This document shows positions 7,117 to 14,594 of a DNA stretch of 21,619 nucleotides, one piece after another. Where the stretch lies: the IMG/VR virus record IMGVR_UViG_3300047373_000244, positions 1-21,619 of that record; one strand, given 5' to 3'. The stretch is from a virus. Numbering within the stretch: the stretch's first letter is position 1; every line of letters starts with the position of its first letter. The notes below the pieces were generated by a model. The model saw nothing but the letters and a program-made list of their open reading frames with translations, was not told the origin of the DNA and searched no databases. Position numbers and translations under genes: made by a program.

Positions 7117-7737
7117 ATGGCAACAGATGATAAAAGAATTAAAGACCCGATGAAATCAGGAAAAGATTTTGGGTCTCCGTTTGATATATTTAAAGCAAAA
7201 CTAAATAAAGAAACTGTTAAAAATTTAAAACAGCCAACAGGCGGATTAACACGTAAAAGAGGTAAGATGGTTCCAGACCCTAAAGTGAAGATAAATAAGT
7301 CAACACTTAAAAGTTTATCAGCTAATAAAACTAAAGCTCAAAAGGATACGGCTAAAGCTAAGAGTAAAGCTAAGACCGCTGCTCCTAAAGCAGGTAAACC
7401 TACTAATACTAAAATAGGACCTAATATGAGTAAGGTTAATAAAGCCGCTCCTAAAGCAGGTAAACCTACTAAGACTAATATAGGACCAAACATGGGTAAG
7501 GTTAATAAACCTGATACACCACGAGTAAAAAAGAAAGCTAGAAAAGATGGGCCGTCAGGACCTAAGATGACTTCTGTGGGTAGACCAAGTACTGGGCCTA
7601 AACCTAGAAACAAAGACCCAAAAGTTAACCTGAAGAAACGCGGACCAAGTGGACCAAGCATGACTGGATTTAAGAAAGGCGGTAGGATTGATGGTTGTGC
7701 AACTAGAGGTCTCACAAGGGCTAAAAGGTCTAGATAA
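7117..7737 (+). CDS. Repetitive basic protein with KKGG tail (206 aa)
   Basis: Almost entirely Lys, Ala, Pro and Gly with no predicted globular core. A 22-residue unit (APKAGKPTNTKIGPNMSK...) is tandemly repeated at residues ~88-109 and ~110-131, corresponding to 66-bp repeats at 7381 and 7447. A second pair, GPSGPKMTSVGRP and GPSGPSMTGFKKG, follows. The C-terminus, FKKGGRIDGCATRGLTRAKR, matches the tail type of neighbouring genes. AAGGAG at 7104-7109 fixes the ATG at 7117; upstream in-frame starts overlap the preceding gene and lack an SD. It is histone-like in composition, so DNA packaging or ejection help is conceivable but unproven. Confidence 0.7.
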   Translation: MATDDKRIKDPMKSGKDFGSPFDIFKAKLNKETVKNLKQPTGGLTRKRGKMVPDPKVKINKSTLKSLSANKTKAQKDTAKAKSKAKTAAPKAGKPTNTKIGPNMSKVNKAAPKAGKPTKTNIGPNMGKVNKPDTPRVKKKARKDGPSGPKMTSVGRPSTGPKPRNKDPKVNLKKRGPSGPSMTGFKKGGRIDGCATRGLTRAKRSR

Positions 7738-7976
7738 TGCGTGGCTGCCGAGGAATGGGGATTGTAAATCCTAAGAAGCTTCCTAAAGCAATGAAGAAAG
7801 GCGGCAAGGTAAAGAAGAGTGATTGTGGATGCAGTCACTCAAAGACCAAGATGAAGAAAGGCGGAAGTGTTAAAGATGATTGTTACCACAGAGTAAAGTC
7901 ATCATATAAAGTATTTCCAAGTGCTTACGCATCTGGTGCTATTGCTAAATGTAGGAAGAACAAAGGTAAAAAATAA
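7737..7976 (+). CDS. Conserved small Cys/Lys protein, PSAYASGA..KCR type (79 aa)
   Basis: It contains two KKGG motifs (AMKKGGKV, MKKGGSV), a CGC..H cluster, and a C-terminal VKSSYKVFPSAYASGAIAKCR signature that recurs in many marine phage and giant-virus small proteins. It overlaps the previous stop in TAATG. An internal ATG at 7755 has only an overly close GAGGA, so the first ATG is kept. The signature is conserved but of unknown function. Cys residues in the first half might bind metal. It is probably a virion component. Confidence 0.75.
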   Translation: MRGCRGMGIVNPKKLPKAMKKGGKVKKSDCGCSHSKTKMKKGGSVKDDCYHRVKSSYKVFPSAYASGAIAKCRKNKGKK

Positions 7977-8266
7977 TGGCTGTTAGAAAGACGGCAAAAG
8001 GTGCATCACTTAAACGTTGGTTTAAGGAAGAGTGGAAAGACGTAAAGACTGGGAAAGCATGTGGTAGAAAGAAGGGCGATGGCCGGAGTACACCATATTG
8101 TAGACCGAGTAAACGGGTGTCAAGCAAGACTCCAAAAACATCTGGAGAAATGACAACTGCACAGAAACGCTCTCGAATAGCGCAAAAGAATAAACTTGGA
8201 CAACCTGCGGGTAAACCAAGAAGAGTTGCTGCTTTAAGAAGAAAGAAAGCAACAAAGAAAAAATAA
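7976..8266 (+). CDS. Conserved basic protein, CGR..CRPSKRVSSKTPKT type (96 aa)
   Basis: The N-terminal half has the signature LKRWFKEEWKDVKTGKACG, then CRPSKRVSSKTPKT, a widespread short viral domain (I believe the DUF5872 type, unverified). The C-terminal half is a basic tail ending in ALRRKKATKKK. It is coupled to the previous gene by a TAATG overlap. Two Cys (CGR, YCRPS) in the signature are typically conserved. Its role is unknown. It closes the run of basic proteins. Confidence 0.75.
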   Translation: MAVRKTAKGASLKRWFKEEWKDVKTGKACGRKKGDGRSTPYCRPSKRVSSKTPKTSGEMTTAQKRSRIAQKNKLGQPAGKPRRVAALRRKKATKKK

Positions 8267-8280
8267 TGGAGGATAGCAGT

Positions 8281-8427
8281 ATGGAAACTTTATGGACAGT
8301 ATCAGCACCAGCATGGCAATGGATAGTTGGGACAGTAGTAGCATTGTATGTATGGGAAATGTACTTAGAACACGTTTGGTACAAATTTAAACACTGGGTT
8401 CTTAACGAACCTCACAAAGCTAAGTAA
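8281..8427 (+). CDS. Small single-pass membrane protein (48 aa)
   Basis: A Trp/Tyr-rich hydrophobic stretch (AWQWIVGTVVALYVWEMYL, residues ~11-29) should cross the membrane. A short basic/aromatic tail (HVWYKFKHWVLNEPHKAK) follows. TGGAGG at 8267-8272 lies 8 bases before ATG 8281, which is preferred over an in-frame ATG at 8266. It is first of three short membrane or secreted genes, so it could be a holin-like or pinholin-like lysis protein. No family is recognised and the role is inference. Confidence 0.6.
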   Translation: METLWTVSAPAWQWIVGTVVALYVWEMYLEHVWYKFKHWVLNEPHKAK

Positions 8428-8437
8428 GGAGGTTATT

Positions 8438-8632
8438 ATGGAAGTAATAGCAATTTTAGCATTAGTAGGTGGAGTAGGTTATGGCATGGAGCATGATTGG
8501 CAAGCAGCAAAAGCTTACAAGTCATACAAAGAATGCCGAGCTGAAAATCCTAAATTTCATAACACTATGACATCATGGCAATATGACCCGTGTAATTTAG
8601 CGGCATATCATGTTAAACAAGTAATGAAATGA
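8438..8632 (+). CDS. Small protein with N-terminal membrane anchor (64 aa)
   Basis: Residues 1-16 (MEVIAILALVGGVGYG) are a hydrophobic anchor or signal. The remainder is hydrophilic and includes two cysteines (KECRAEN, DPCNLAAY) compatible with a periplasmic disulfide. It has the strongest SD of the region (AAGGAGGT, 8426-8433, just before ATG 8438). The stop overlaps the next start (ATGA at 8629). Topology suits a spanin or other envelope protein, but there is no lipobox and no coiled coil, so this is only a possibility. Confidence 0.65.
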   Translation: MEVIAILALVGGVGYGMEHDWQAAKAYKSYKECRAENPKFHNTMTSWQYDPCNLAAYHVKQVMK

Positions 8633-8778
8633 AATACAAAGAAACATTTGTAAGTATTATCGCTTTAGTCACTGCCTTCGTTGGTGGTGACTATCTCGAC
8701 TCAGTTGAGCCTACGGTACATACGCACGTGATATCAGAAGAATGCACTGTAATTAGAAACATTGAAAAGGAGATGTAA
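8629..8778 (+). CDS. Small secreted or membrane protein (49 aa)
   Basis: It starts within the ATGA overlap at 8629 and ends in the TAATG that begins the adaptor gene. The N-terminus MKYKETFVSIIALVTAFVGG has a Lys-bearing head and hydrophobic core like a signal peptide or anchor; the rest is acidic with one Cys. Together with the two genes before it, it may form a lysis or envelope cassette. No homologous family is recognised. Tight coupling on both sides supports it being expressed. Confidence 0.6.
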   Translation: MKYKETFVSIIALVTAFVGGDYLDSVEPTVHTHVISEECTVIRNIEKEM

Positions 8779-9461
8779 TGGCTACATCAAACACAACAAC
8801 ATTTAATTTAGACCTTAACGAAATAGTAGAGGAAGCTTTTGAAAGATGTGGAGCTGAATTAAGAACAGGATATGACTTAAAGACTGCTAGAAGAAGTTTA
8901 AATTTAATGACAGCGGAGTGGGCTAACCGTGGAATTAACCTTTGGACAATTGAAGAAGGTAGTATCCCATTATTAAAAGGTGTGCAGTCATATGACTTAC
9001 CTGCAGATACTATTGACTTACTTGAACAAGTAATCCGCACAGGTACAGGGCAGAACCAAAGTGATTTAAGTATCAGTAGATTATCTACTTCATCATGGGG
9101 TTCAATACCCAACAAGAATAGTGAAGGTAGACCTAACCAACTTTGGATAAATAGACAAGAAGCTAATCCTATTATTAATCTATATCCAAGACCTGACCAA
9201 GACGATGAGTATACTTTCGTATACTGGAAAATGAAAAGATTAGATGATGCAGGGAAAGGCTTAAACACTCAAGATATTCCATTTAGATTTTTACCGTGCA
9301 TGGTAGCAGGTTTAGCTTATTACTTAAGTTTAAAAATACCAGGCGCAGGAGATAGAACACAGTTTTTAAAAGCGTCTTATGAAGAGCAGTGGACATTAGC
9401 AGCTGACGAAGATAGAGAAAAAGCTGATTTAAGAATAGCACCAAGGGCTTACCATATATAA
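8778..9461 (+). CDS. P22 gp4-like head-tail adaptor candidate (227 aa)
   Basis: The pattern 'IVEEAFERCG..L..G.DLKTARRSLNLMTAEWANRGINLW', then GVQSYDLPADTIDLLEQVI, is characteristic of a common marine podovirus head-tail connector or tail accessory protein related to P22 gp4. The N-terminal helical bundle is followed by a beta-rich part with conserved INLYPRP and a helical C-terminus (PFRFLPCMVAGLAYYLSLKIP). The expected role is to extend the portal and close the DNA exit channel after packaging. AAAAGGAG at 8765-8772 serves as SD, with TAATG coupling to the gene before. The family match is from recalled patterns, so the precise connector position is uncertain. Confidence 0.7.
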   Translation: MATSNTTTFNLDLNEIVEEAFERCGAELRTGYDLKTARRSLNLMTAEWANRGINLWTIEEGSIPLLKGVQSYDLPADTIDLLEQVIRTGTGQNQSDLSISRLSTSSWGSIPNKNSEGRPNQLWINRQEANPIINLYPRPDQDDEYTFVYWKMKRLDDAGKGLNTQDIPFRFLPCMVAGLAYYLSLKIPGAGDRTQFLKASYEEQWTLAADEDREKADLRIAPRAYHI

Positions 9462-9814
9462 TGAGTAGCAAATTTACAGGTGGAAAACATGCATTAGGTA
9501 ATTGTGATGTTTGTGGGTTTCAGTTTAAATTAAATAAACTAAGAGACCTATTTATTAGAACTAAAGACTCACATGTAAAGGCTTGCGAGGAGTGTTGGAA
9601 CAGTGACCATCCTCAAAATATGCAAGGTATGTATCCTGTTAATGACCCTCAAGCAGTACGTAATCCTAGACCGGATACAAACTTAGAGGTGCAACGAGAT
9701 TATCAGTGGGGTTGGAACCCAGTGGGCTTACATAACCCATTAGAGCTAGAAGGATTAGTTGATAATTTAGAAGGTGAAAGTCAAGTAGGAAATGTTACAA
9801 TAACGATAACTTAG
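9461..9814 (+). CDS. Zinc-ribbon phage protein (117 aa)
   Basis: CDVCGF (C15, C18) and CEECWN (C42, C45) give a four-cysteine zinc ribbon with a 23-residue spacer. The C-terminal half contains the conserved RPDTNLE..RDYQWGWNPVG stretch seen in marine phage homologues. It is coupled by TAATG to the adaptor gene. It presumably is a small accessory protein of head-tail completion, or a host-interacting protein; context favours the former. The metal site is visible but the function is not. Confidence 0.7.
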   Translation: MSSKFTGGKHALGNCDVCGFQFKLNKLRDLFIRTKDSHVKACEECWNSDHPQNMQGMYPVNDPQAVRNPRPDTNLEVQRDYQWGWNPVGLHNPLELEGLVDNLEGESQVGNVTITIT

Positions 9815-9824
9815 GAGAATTACA

Positions 9825-10046
9825 ATGGCTGAATATAAACAACCAAAAGAAGTAGCACTACCGAAACCTATAGAATACCCAGCTAGAAGACGGGGTAAGG
9901 TTTTTGGAACAATGATGGCTAACATCAATAGAGGACCAAACAAACTATCGGGCTACCCTGATACTGACGTGAAAAGAGATGGTATTGAAACTAGAGGTAA
10001 CGGTGCAGCAACTAAAGGCACAAAAGCTCGTGGCCCAATGGCATAA
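9825..10046 (+). CDS. Conserved small basic phage protein (73 aa)
   Basis: Contains a basic middle (YPARRRGKVFG) and a C-terminal GIETRGNGAATKGTKARGP motif, a recurring ending in small marine phage proteins next to connector genes. The whole chain looks disordered and Gly/Lys rich. AGGAG at 9812-9816 precedes the ATG by a good distance; the same AGGAGAATTAcAAtg start region is reused at 7105 and 12158. Its conserved position between the zinc-ribbon and adaptor genes suggests a virion role; none is established. Confidence 0.65.
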   Translation: MAEYKQPKEVALPKPIEYPARRRGKVFGTMMANINRGPNKLSGYPDTDVKRDGIETRGNGAATKGTKARGPMA

Positions 10047-10056
10047 GGAATAGTCA

Positions 10057-10692
10057 ATGAACTATACAGAATTAGTAGGAGCAATAGAAAGTTATACAGA
10101 GAATAAATATACAAAAGATGATGTAGATAGATTTATTCAAAATGCTGAACAGACAATTTATAACGCTGTGCAGTTACCTGACTTACGTAAAAACGTTACG
10201 GGTACTATGACTGCAGGTAATAAATATTTTAGTTTACCTTCTGACTGGCTATCAACATTTAGTATCGCCGTAATTGATAGTTATGGAGAATATGAGTATT
10301 TACTGAATAAAGACGTTAATTTTATTAGAGAAGCTTGCCCTGACCCTTCTGCAACATACTGGGGGACACCAAGATTTTATGCAATATTTGATGATGATTC
10401 AATGATTTTAGGACCAACACCCAATGCTGATTACATCGCTGAGTTACATTATTACTACTATCCTGAGAGTATTGTCACTGTTGGTAATTCTTGGCTTGGC
10501 AATAATTTTGATACTGCTTTATTTTATGGATCACTTCTTGAGGCAGCTGCATTTATGAAAGAAGACGCAGATACTGTGGCTCAATACTCAAGTAGATATC
10601 AAGAAGCAATGGCACTTTTACAGAATTTAGGTGAAGGTAAAAATAGACGAGATGCCTACAGAAGTGGGCAAGAAAGGATACCGGTAAGATAA
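10057..10692 (+). CDS. Second adaptor-type protein, SU10-adaptor/gp6-like (211 aa)
   Basis: The sequence order fits the phage adaptor fold: an N-terminal helical pair (DDVDRFIQNAEQTIYNAVQLPDLRKN), a beta section with YFSLPSDWLSTFSIAV, GTPRFYAI, ILGPTPNADYIAELHYYYYP, and a C-terminal helix (LFYGSLLEAAAFMKEDADTVAQYSSRYQEAM). Such proteins bind below the portal and connect it to the tail. It sits with the gp4-like gene, supporting a head-tail connection module. It is distinct in sequence from that gene, so they are not simple duplicates. I am fairly confident of the fold class, less so of the exact ring it forms. Confidence 0.7.
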   Translation: MNYTELVGAIESYTENKYTKDDVDRFIQNAEQTIYNAVQLPDLRKNVTGTMTAGNKYFSLPSDWLSTFSIAVIDSYGEYEYLLNKDVNFIREACPDPSATYWGTPRFYAIFDDDSMILGPTPNADYIAELHYYYYPESIVTVGNSWLGNNFDTALFYGSLLEAAAFMKEDADTVAQYSSRYQEAMALLQNLGEGKNRRDAYRSGQERIPVR

Positions 10693-10982
10693 TGAATAAT
10701 ACAGGAGAAATGATTCAAGGCACAGACTATAAAGTTATTACTTCGGAAGAAGGAAAAGGTCATACGCCTGAACAAGTAGCGGAGATGGCATTAGCAAAGA
10801 TAATACATGTCGGAGAAGATGCTGACCCGTTAATACGTGAGCAAGCAAATGCTTACAAAAATAACATTAGACTCGTTCTAGTGCAGTATATGAAAAAGGC
10901 AATCAAGTCTAATCATACAACAATCGCGAATAAACTGCGTGAAGCGGGACATTCAGATTTAATTAAACTTTTGGAGATATAG
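10692..10982 (+). CDS. Conserved small helical protein (96 aa)
   Basis: Coupled by TAATG to the adaptor gene. Seen: IQGTDYKVITSEEGKGHTPEQVAEMALAKI, then DADPLIREQANAYKNNIRLVLVQYMKKAIKSNHTTIANKLREAGH. The second half predicts two amphipathic helices. Very similar short proteins recur in marine podoviruses in the same place as I recall, with no known function. The constant neighbourhood suggests an assembly role for the connector. Confidence 0.65.
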   Translation: MNNTGEMIQGTDYKVITSEEGKGHTPEQVAEMALAKIIHVGEDADPLIREQANAYKNNIRLVLVQYMKKAIKSNHTTIANKLREAGHSDLIKLLEI

Positions 10983-10984
10983 AA

Positions 10985-11431
10985 ATGGCAATTACTCAAG
11001 CAATGTGTACGTCATTTAAAGTTGAAATACTGAACGGTATTCACGCTTTTGGTACAACTGTGGCTCGTGCAGATACAACTGCTGACACTTTTTACCTAGC
11101 ACTTTATACTGATTCAGCTTCTTTAGATGCATCAACCATAGGATATGAAACAGGTGGCGAGACAGTAGGAACAGGATATACAGCAGGTGGACAAGAATTA
11201 TCAGCTGTCGCCCCAACATCATCAGGTACTACAGCTTATTTAGATTTTGCTGATGAAACATGGACAACCGCTACTATTACAGCACGTGGTGCTATGATTT
11301 ACAACCAATCTCAAGGCAACAAAGCTGTTGCAGTGTTAGACTTTGGTGGTAATAAAACATCAACTGCTGGTGACTTTACAGTAGTATTCCCTACTGCAGA
11401 CTCTGCGACTGCTATTATACGTATAGCGTAG
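10985..11431 (+). CDS. Putative virion structural protein (148 aa)
   Basis: A Thr/Ala/Gly-rich, beta-type protein: FYLALYTDSASLDASTIGY, then GYTAGGQELSAVAP, TTAYLDFADETWTTATITARGAMIYN, KAVAVLDFGGNKTS. This pattern recurs in many marine phages, usually annotated only as structural. The start is close behind the previous stop with GGAG upstream (10973-10976). It probably forms part of the tail or neck surface. No catalytic residues are evident. Confidence 0.65.
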   Translation: MAITQAMCTSFKVEILNGIHAFGTTVARADTTADTFYLALYTDSASLDASTIGYETGGETVGTGYTAGGQELSAVAPTSSGTTAYLDFADETWTTATITARGAMIYNQSQGNKAVAVLDFGGNKTSTAGDFTVVFPTADSATAIIRIA

Positions 11432-11443
11432 TAGGAGCCTAAG

Positions 11444-11956
11444 ATGGCTCGATGGGAAGGTTGGAGTTCAGGTCCTTGGGGTAGAGGCTCATGGGGAACG
11501 GCTGTAGATATAGCTGAACCCACAGGCGTAGATGCTACTATTGGACTAGGGACTGTCACGGTAGATGCTAAAGCTGTTGCAGTAGTTAGTGGAGTTTCAG
11601 CAACCGTTAGTCTACGTGATGTAATTGTTGAAGCGGATAATAATGCTAACACAGGGTCTGTATTTGCAACTGGACATGTAGGTGATCTCACCATGGTGGG
11701 AGAAGCAAATGTTTATCCTACAGGTGTGTTTGGTACAGGACAGATAGGCGAAGCAGAAAGTGAAACTGTTAACTTAGTACCTGTCACTGGGGTTGAAGCT
11801 ACAGGATATTTAGGTGGATCAGAGCCAGACGCAGAAGGAACAGCATTCCCAACAGGAGTAGAAGCTATAGGGGGAGTTGGAAACAATAGGTTTACTTTAG
11901 TCTGGGGTAAAATTGACACCAGCCAAGACGCTAATTGGAAAAGGATAGCATCATGA
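11444..11956 (+). CDS. GV.AT repeat structural protein (170 aa)
   Basis: The N-terminus holds GWSSGPWGRGSWG (residues 6-18). Six imperfect ~22-residue repeats with core (T/S)GVxATxxxG start near residues 27, 49, 70, 93, 115 and 137. It ends with VWGKIDTSQDANWKRI, a typical closing segment of this marine phage family. Short beta-strand repeats of this kind suggest an elongated fibre or a stacked beta structure. TAGGAG at 11432-11437 serves as SD. The same GPWGRxxWG motif recurs in the 713-residue tail protein at 18234, suggesting contact with a shared partner or common ancestry of the segment. Confidence 0.65.
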   Translation: MARWEGWSSGPWGRGSWGTAVDIAEPTGVDATIGLGTVTVDAKAVAVVSGVSATVSLRDVIVEADNNANTGSVFATGHVGDLTMVGEANVYPTGVFGTGQIGEAESETVNLVPVTGVEATGYLGGSEPDAEGTAFPTGVEAIGGVGNNRFTLVWGKIDTSQDANWKRIAS

Positions 11957-12156
11957 TTGTTAACGCAAAAAAGACAAAAAATGGTACAATTATAAATAAA
12001 TATAGAACGCATCTAGAATGTGCCGAATGTGGTATGAAAGTGGATGCAGAAGAATATAAATCAGGAACCTGCTCTGATTGTGGTGCCGCATGGAATGGTA
12101 AGCAACATACAGCCGTCTATGTTACAAGCGTACCTGCTAGCGGCCAGACAAGTTAA
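11953..12156 (+). CDS. Second zinc-ribbon mini-protein (67 aa)
   Basis: CAECG (C23, C26) and CSDCG (C40, C43) form a compact four-cysteine zinc ribbon. The ATG at 11953 lies in an ATGA overlap with the preceding stop and has AAAGGA at 11939-11944; a TTG start at 11935 is possible but less likely. The protein is too small for more than the metal-binding knuckle plus tails. It might bind nucleic acid or a virion partner. It is placed directly before the collar fibre. Confidence 0.65.
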   Translation: MIVNAKKTKNGTIINKYRTHLECAECGMKVDAEEYKSGTCSDCGAAWNGKQHTAVYVTSVPASGQTS

Positions 12157-12171
12157 TAGGAGAATTACAAA

Positions 12172-13263
12172 ATGCCAAGTACTTATTCAGAGTTAAAAAT
12201 AGAATTAATCGCTACAGGCGAACAGACGGGAACATGGGGCGCAACAACTAATGTGAACTTAGGTACTGCGTTAGAAGAAGCTATTACAGGTTCTGCAGAT
12301 GTTACTTTTGCAAGTGGCGACGTAACCCTTGATTTAACAAACACTAATGCATCTCAAGCTGCTAGACACTTAAGACTAAACTTAGTAGGAACAACAGGGG
12401 GCGCGGCTAGGAATTTAGTTGTACCTACAATCCAAAAGTTATATCTAATTAATAATACTTGTGGCGATGCTGTTACAGTTAAAAACTCAACAGGCACAGG
12501 GATTGTGGTTGGTGCAGGTAAAACAAACTTCGTATATAACGATGGTTCTAATGTTGTTGACGCTGTTAAATTAGGAACAATGTCAGAGCAAAATGATGAT
12601 GCAGTAGATATTAATGGCGGCTCTGTAACAGGACTATCTGATTTAACTGCTGCACAAGCCACAATCGGTGGCGGAGACCTAAATATTACAGGTCTAGTTA
12701 AGTTAAATGGACAACAGGGCACATCAGGACAATATCTAGGTTCTAATGCGGGATCTGACCCTACATGGCAAACAATACCTGCAGCGGCGGTTGTAATTCC
12801 AGCGGGTTCTAGAATGTTATTCCAACAAACAGCAGCACCTACAGGTTGGGTAAAACAAACAACATATAATAACTATGCTCTAAGAGTTGTATCAGGCACA
12901 GCAACTACAGGTGGTACGGTAGCATTTACTACAGCATTTAAATCATATTCTGTGGCTATTTCTGGTAACACAGGCAACAAAGCTGCAGGCGGTACGGTTG
13001 CTAACCATACGCTGTCTAATGCAAGAATACCGAGCCATACTCACTCTTATACTTACAGAAGCGGCGGATATCAAAACAGCGCATTGGGTAAAGGTACAAA
13101 CAACACTCTAGGTACTGGTAATGCTAACACAGGAGCGTCAGGTGGTTCACAAGCTCACAATCACGGATTTACAGGGGCTAACCACAACCATAGTTTCTCA
13201 GGGTCATCAACAGTTAACGTTGATGTTTTACATGTGGACGTAATTATAGCTACTAAGAGCTAA
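12172..13263 (+). CDS. Collar/short-tail-fibre-like protein with HxH sites (363 aa)
   Basis: The N-terminus (TYSELKIELIATGEQTGTWGATTNVNLGTALEEAI) is the standard start of a large family of marine phage fibres. GGQYLGSNAGSDPTWQ-like and IPAGSRMLFQQTAAPTGW segments (residues ~185-230) lead into a C-terminal collar domain. Three HxH pairs are visible (H289/H291, H329/H331, H338/H340), like those binding metal along the axis of the T4 gp12 trimer. The protein probably forms a trimeric receptor-binding or baseplate-like fibre. AGGAG at 12158-12162 precedes the start. This is the most clearly recognised receptor-binding candidate after the two long fibres. Confidence 0.8.
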   Translation: MPSTYSELKIELIATGEQTGTWGATTNVNLGTALEEAITGSADVTFASGDVTLDLTNTNASQAARHLRLNLVGTTGGAARNLVVPTIQKLYLINNTCGDAVTVKNSTGTGIVVGAGKTNFVYNDGSNVVDAVKLGTMSEQNDDAVDINGGSVTGLSDLTAAQATIGGGDLNITGLVKLNGQQGTSGQYLGSNAGSDPTWQTIPAAAVVIPAGSRMLFQQTAAPTGWVKQTTYNNYALRVVSGTATTGGTVAFTTAFKSYSVAISGNTGNKAAGGTVANHTLSNARIPSHTHSYTYRSGGYQNSALGKGTNNTLGTGNANTGASGGSQAHNHGFTGANHNHSFSGSSTVNVDVLHVDVIIATKS

Positions 13264-13276
13264 CGAAAGGATATTA

Positions 13277-13567
13277 ATGCAATTACCTACTGGGGACTAT
13301 TGTCCCTTATTGAAGAAGAAGTGTATTGGTTTAAAGTGTATGTGGTTCACCAAGTTACAAGGAACAGACAGTAATACTGGAAAGAATGTAGATGAGTATT
13401 CTTGTGCTGTCACTTGGTTGCCGATGCTACTGGTTGAAAATTCTGGTCAGCAAAGACAGACCGGAGCGGCTGTAGAGTCGTTTAGAAACGAGATGGTTAA
13501 AGCTAACGAAAGTAGTGTAAAATTGTTAGAAGAAACTGCTAAAAGAAAATTATTAGGGGATAAGTAA
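13277..13567 (+). CDS. Conserved Cys-containing phage protein (96 aa)
   Basis: The pattern DYCPLLKKKCIGLKCMWFTKLQGT..NTGK.VDEYSCAVTWLPMLLVENSGQQRQTGAAVESFRNEM is highly characteristic of a small protein in many marine phages. C9, C16, C21 and C43 are arranged so that they could hold a zinc ion or an iron-sulfur cluster. The C-terminal third is a charged helix. AAAGGA at 13265-13270 is the SD. The function is unknown; it lies between two fibre-type genes. Confidence 0.7.
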   Translation: MQLPTGDYCPLLKKKCIGLKCMWFTKLQGTDSNTGKNVDEYSCAVTWLPMLLVENSGQQRQTGAAVESFRNEMVKANESSVKLLEETAKRKLLGDK

Positions 13568-13568
13568 A

Positions 13569-14594
13569 ATGGAAATAAATAGCGACACACATTTTTCAAT
13601 AGTACCAAGTGATGGTGCAATGACCGTAGACGGTAAAGGCATGGGGGGTATAGACTTCTCTTCAGCCGGTATACCTGCGGATGTAAACGCATTACAATGG
13701 GAAGATGGTCAAGGCGAACTAGAGTATCTAGATGCCAGAAATAACCCTAATACAATTCTTAATGAGGTTCCAGAATGGGCACATAAGTGTGTGGAGTTAT
13801 TTGTTGCAGCAATACAAGCAGAATTAGATGAGGATGTTAGACTAGCAAAATTGCGCTTAGGCACAGCTAGCCCAGACCCTAAAATAACTGAAATCATGGA
13901 TGCGTATCCTACTATAAACTACGAGGACGCAAATAAATTAATACTTATGTTCAGCTCTAAAGATTTAGAATTAGAGATAGTAAGTGGGACATTTATGTAT
14001 GATGAAGTAACTCAAATGGATACTCCATACAGACCTGTTGGAATAGCTATTACACAGTTGACCGGTAATGGGGCATTAATAGTTAGCAAACTTACTCAAT
14101 TAACTGAGGCGGCAGCTTTAGTTGCTATCCCCATTCTCTCAACTCCTTTCGCTGATAACGCTCAACTAAGACAACTAAACGAACAATTAGGTCAATCAGC
14201 ATATGATTACACTTACGCTGAAACAGAATATACGCTTTATTATCCTGAATGGACTCTAGAAAAAGATAAACTTAAAAAAGGCAGAGACATTGATACAGAA
14301 AGATCGGTAGAGTTACTACAAGGTTTTGAGTACGAAGGAAAAATGTATGATGCGGGGCCTACTAGTAGAACTAATCTAGCTGATTATATGACTCTAGTTA
14401 ATGCAGGTGTTGATTTACCTGGAGGCTTTACATGGCGCGCTTCAGATAATACTAGTACAGGTTTTGATAATACGACACTTAAAGACTTTGCCAATGCAAT
14501 GTTTACCTTTATGAATGATACATATATTAAATCATGGAATAGGAAAGCAACATTACCTAATGCAAAAACAATTAAAGATGTTCGGGCGGTTTAA
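13569..14594 (+). CDS. Tail protein with DUF4376-like C-terminus (341 aa)
   Basis: The N-terminus (FSIVPSDGAMTVDGKGMGGIDFSSAGIPADVNALQW) is a common marine phage fibre start. The C-terminal ~90 residues (FEYEGKMYDAGPTSRTNLADYM...LPGGFTWRASDNTSTGF...WNRKATLP) match the DUF4376 pattern found at the tips of phage fibres. The middle contains two mostly helical sections. It is probably a tail fibre or fibre-assembly protein. Its end overlaps the start of the first desaturase by 17 bases, linking the structural and metabolic parts in one transcript. Confidence 0.7.
   Translation: MEINSDTHFSIVPSDGAMTVDGKGMGGIDFSSAGIPADVNALQWEDGQGELEYLDARNNPNTILNEVPEWAHKCVELFVAAIQAELDEDVRLAKLRLGTASPDPKITEIMDAYPTINYEDANKLILMFSSKDLELEIVSGTFMYDEVTQMDTPYRPVGIAITQLTGNGALIVSKLTQLTEAAALVAIPILSTPFADNAQLRQLNEQLGQSAYDYTYAETEYTLYYPEWTLEKDKLKKGRDIDTERSVELLQGFEYEGKMYDAGPTSRTNLADYMTLVNAGVDLPGGFTWRASDNTSTGFDNTTLKDFANAMFTFMNDTYIKSWNRKATLPNAKTIKDVRAV

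Noticed and set aside
7338-7838. 166-codon minus-strand frame rich in Leu/Pro/Gly
   Set aside because: It is the complement of the lysine/alanine repeats; its composition follows from that and it has no start context.
8753-9268. 171-codon minus-strand frame
   Set aside because: Shadow of the adaptor gene; no family features.
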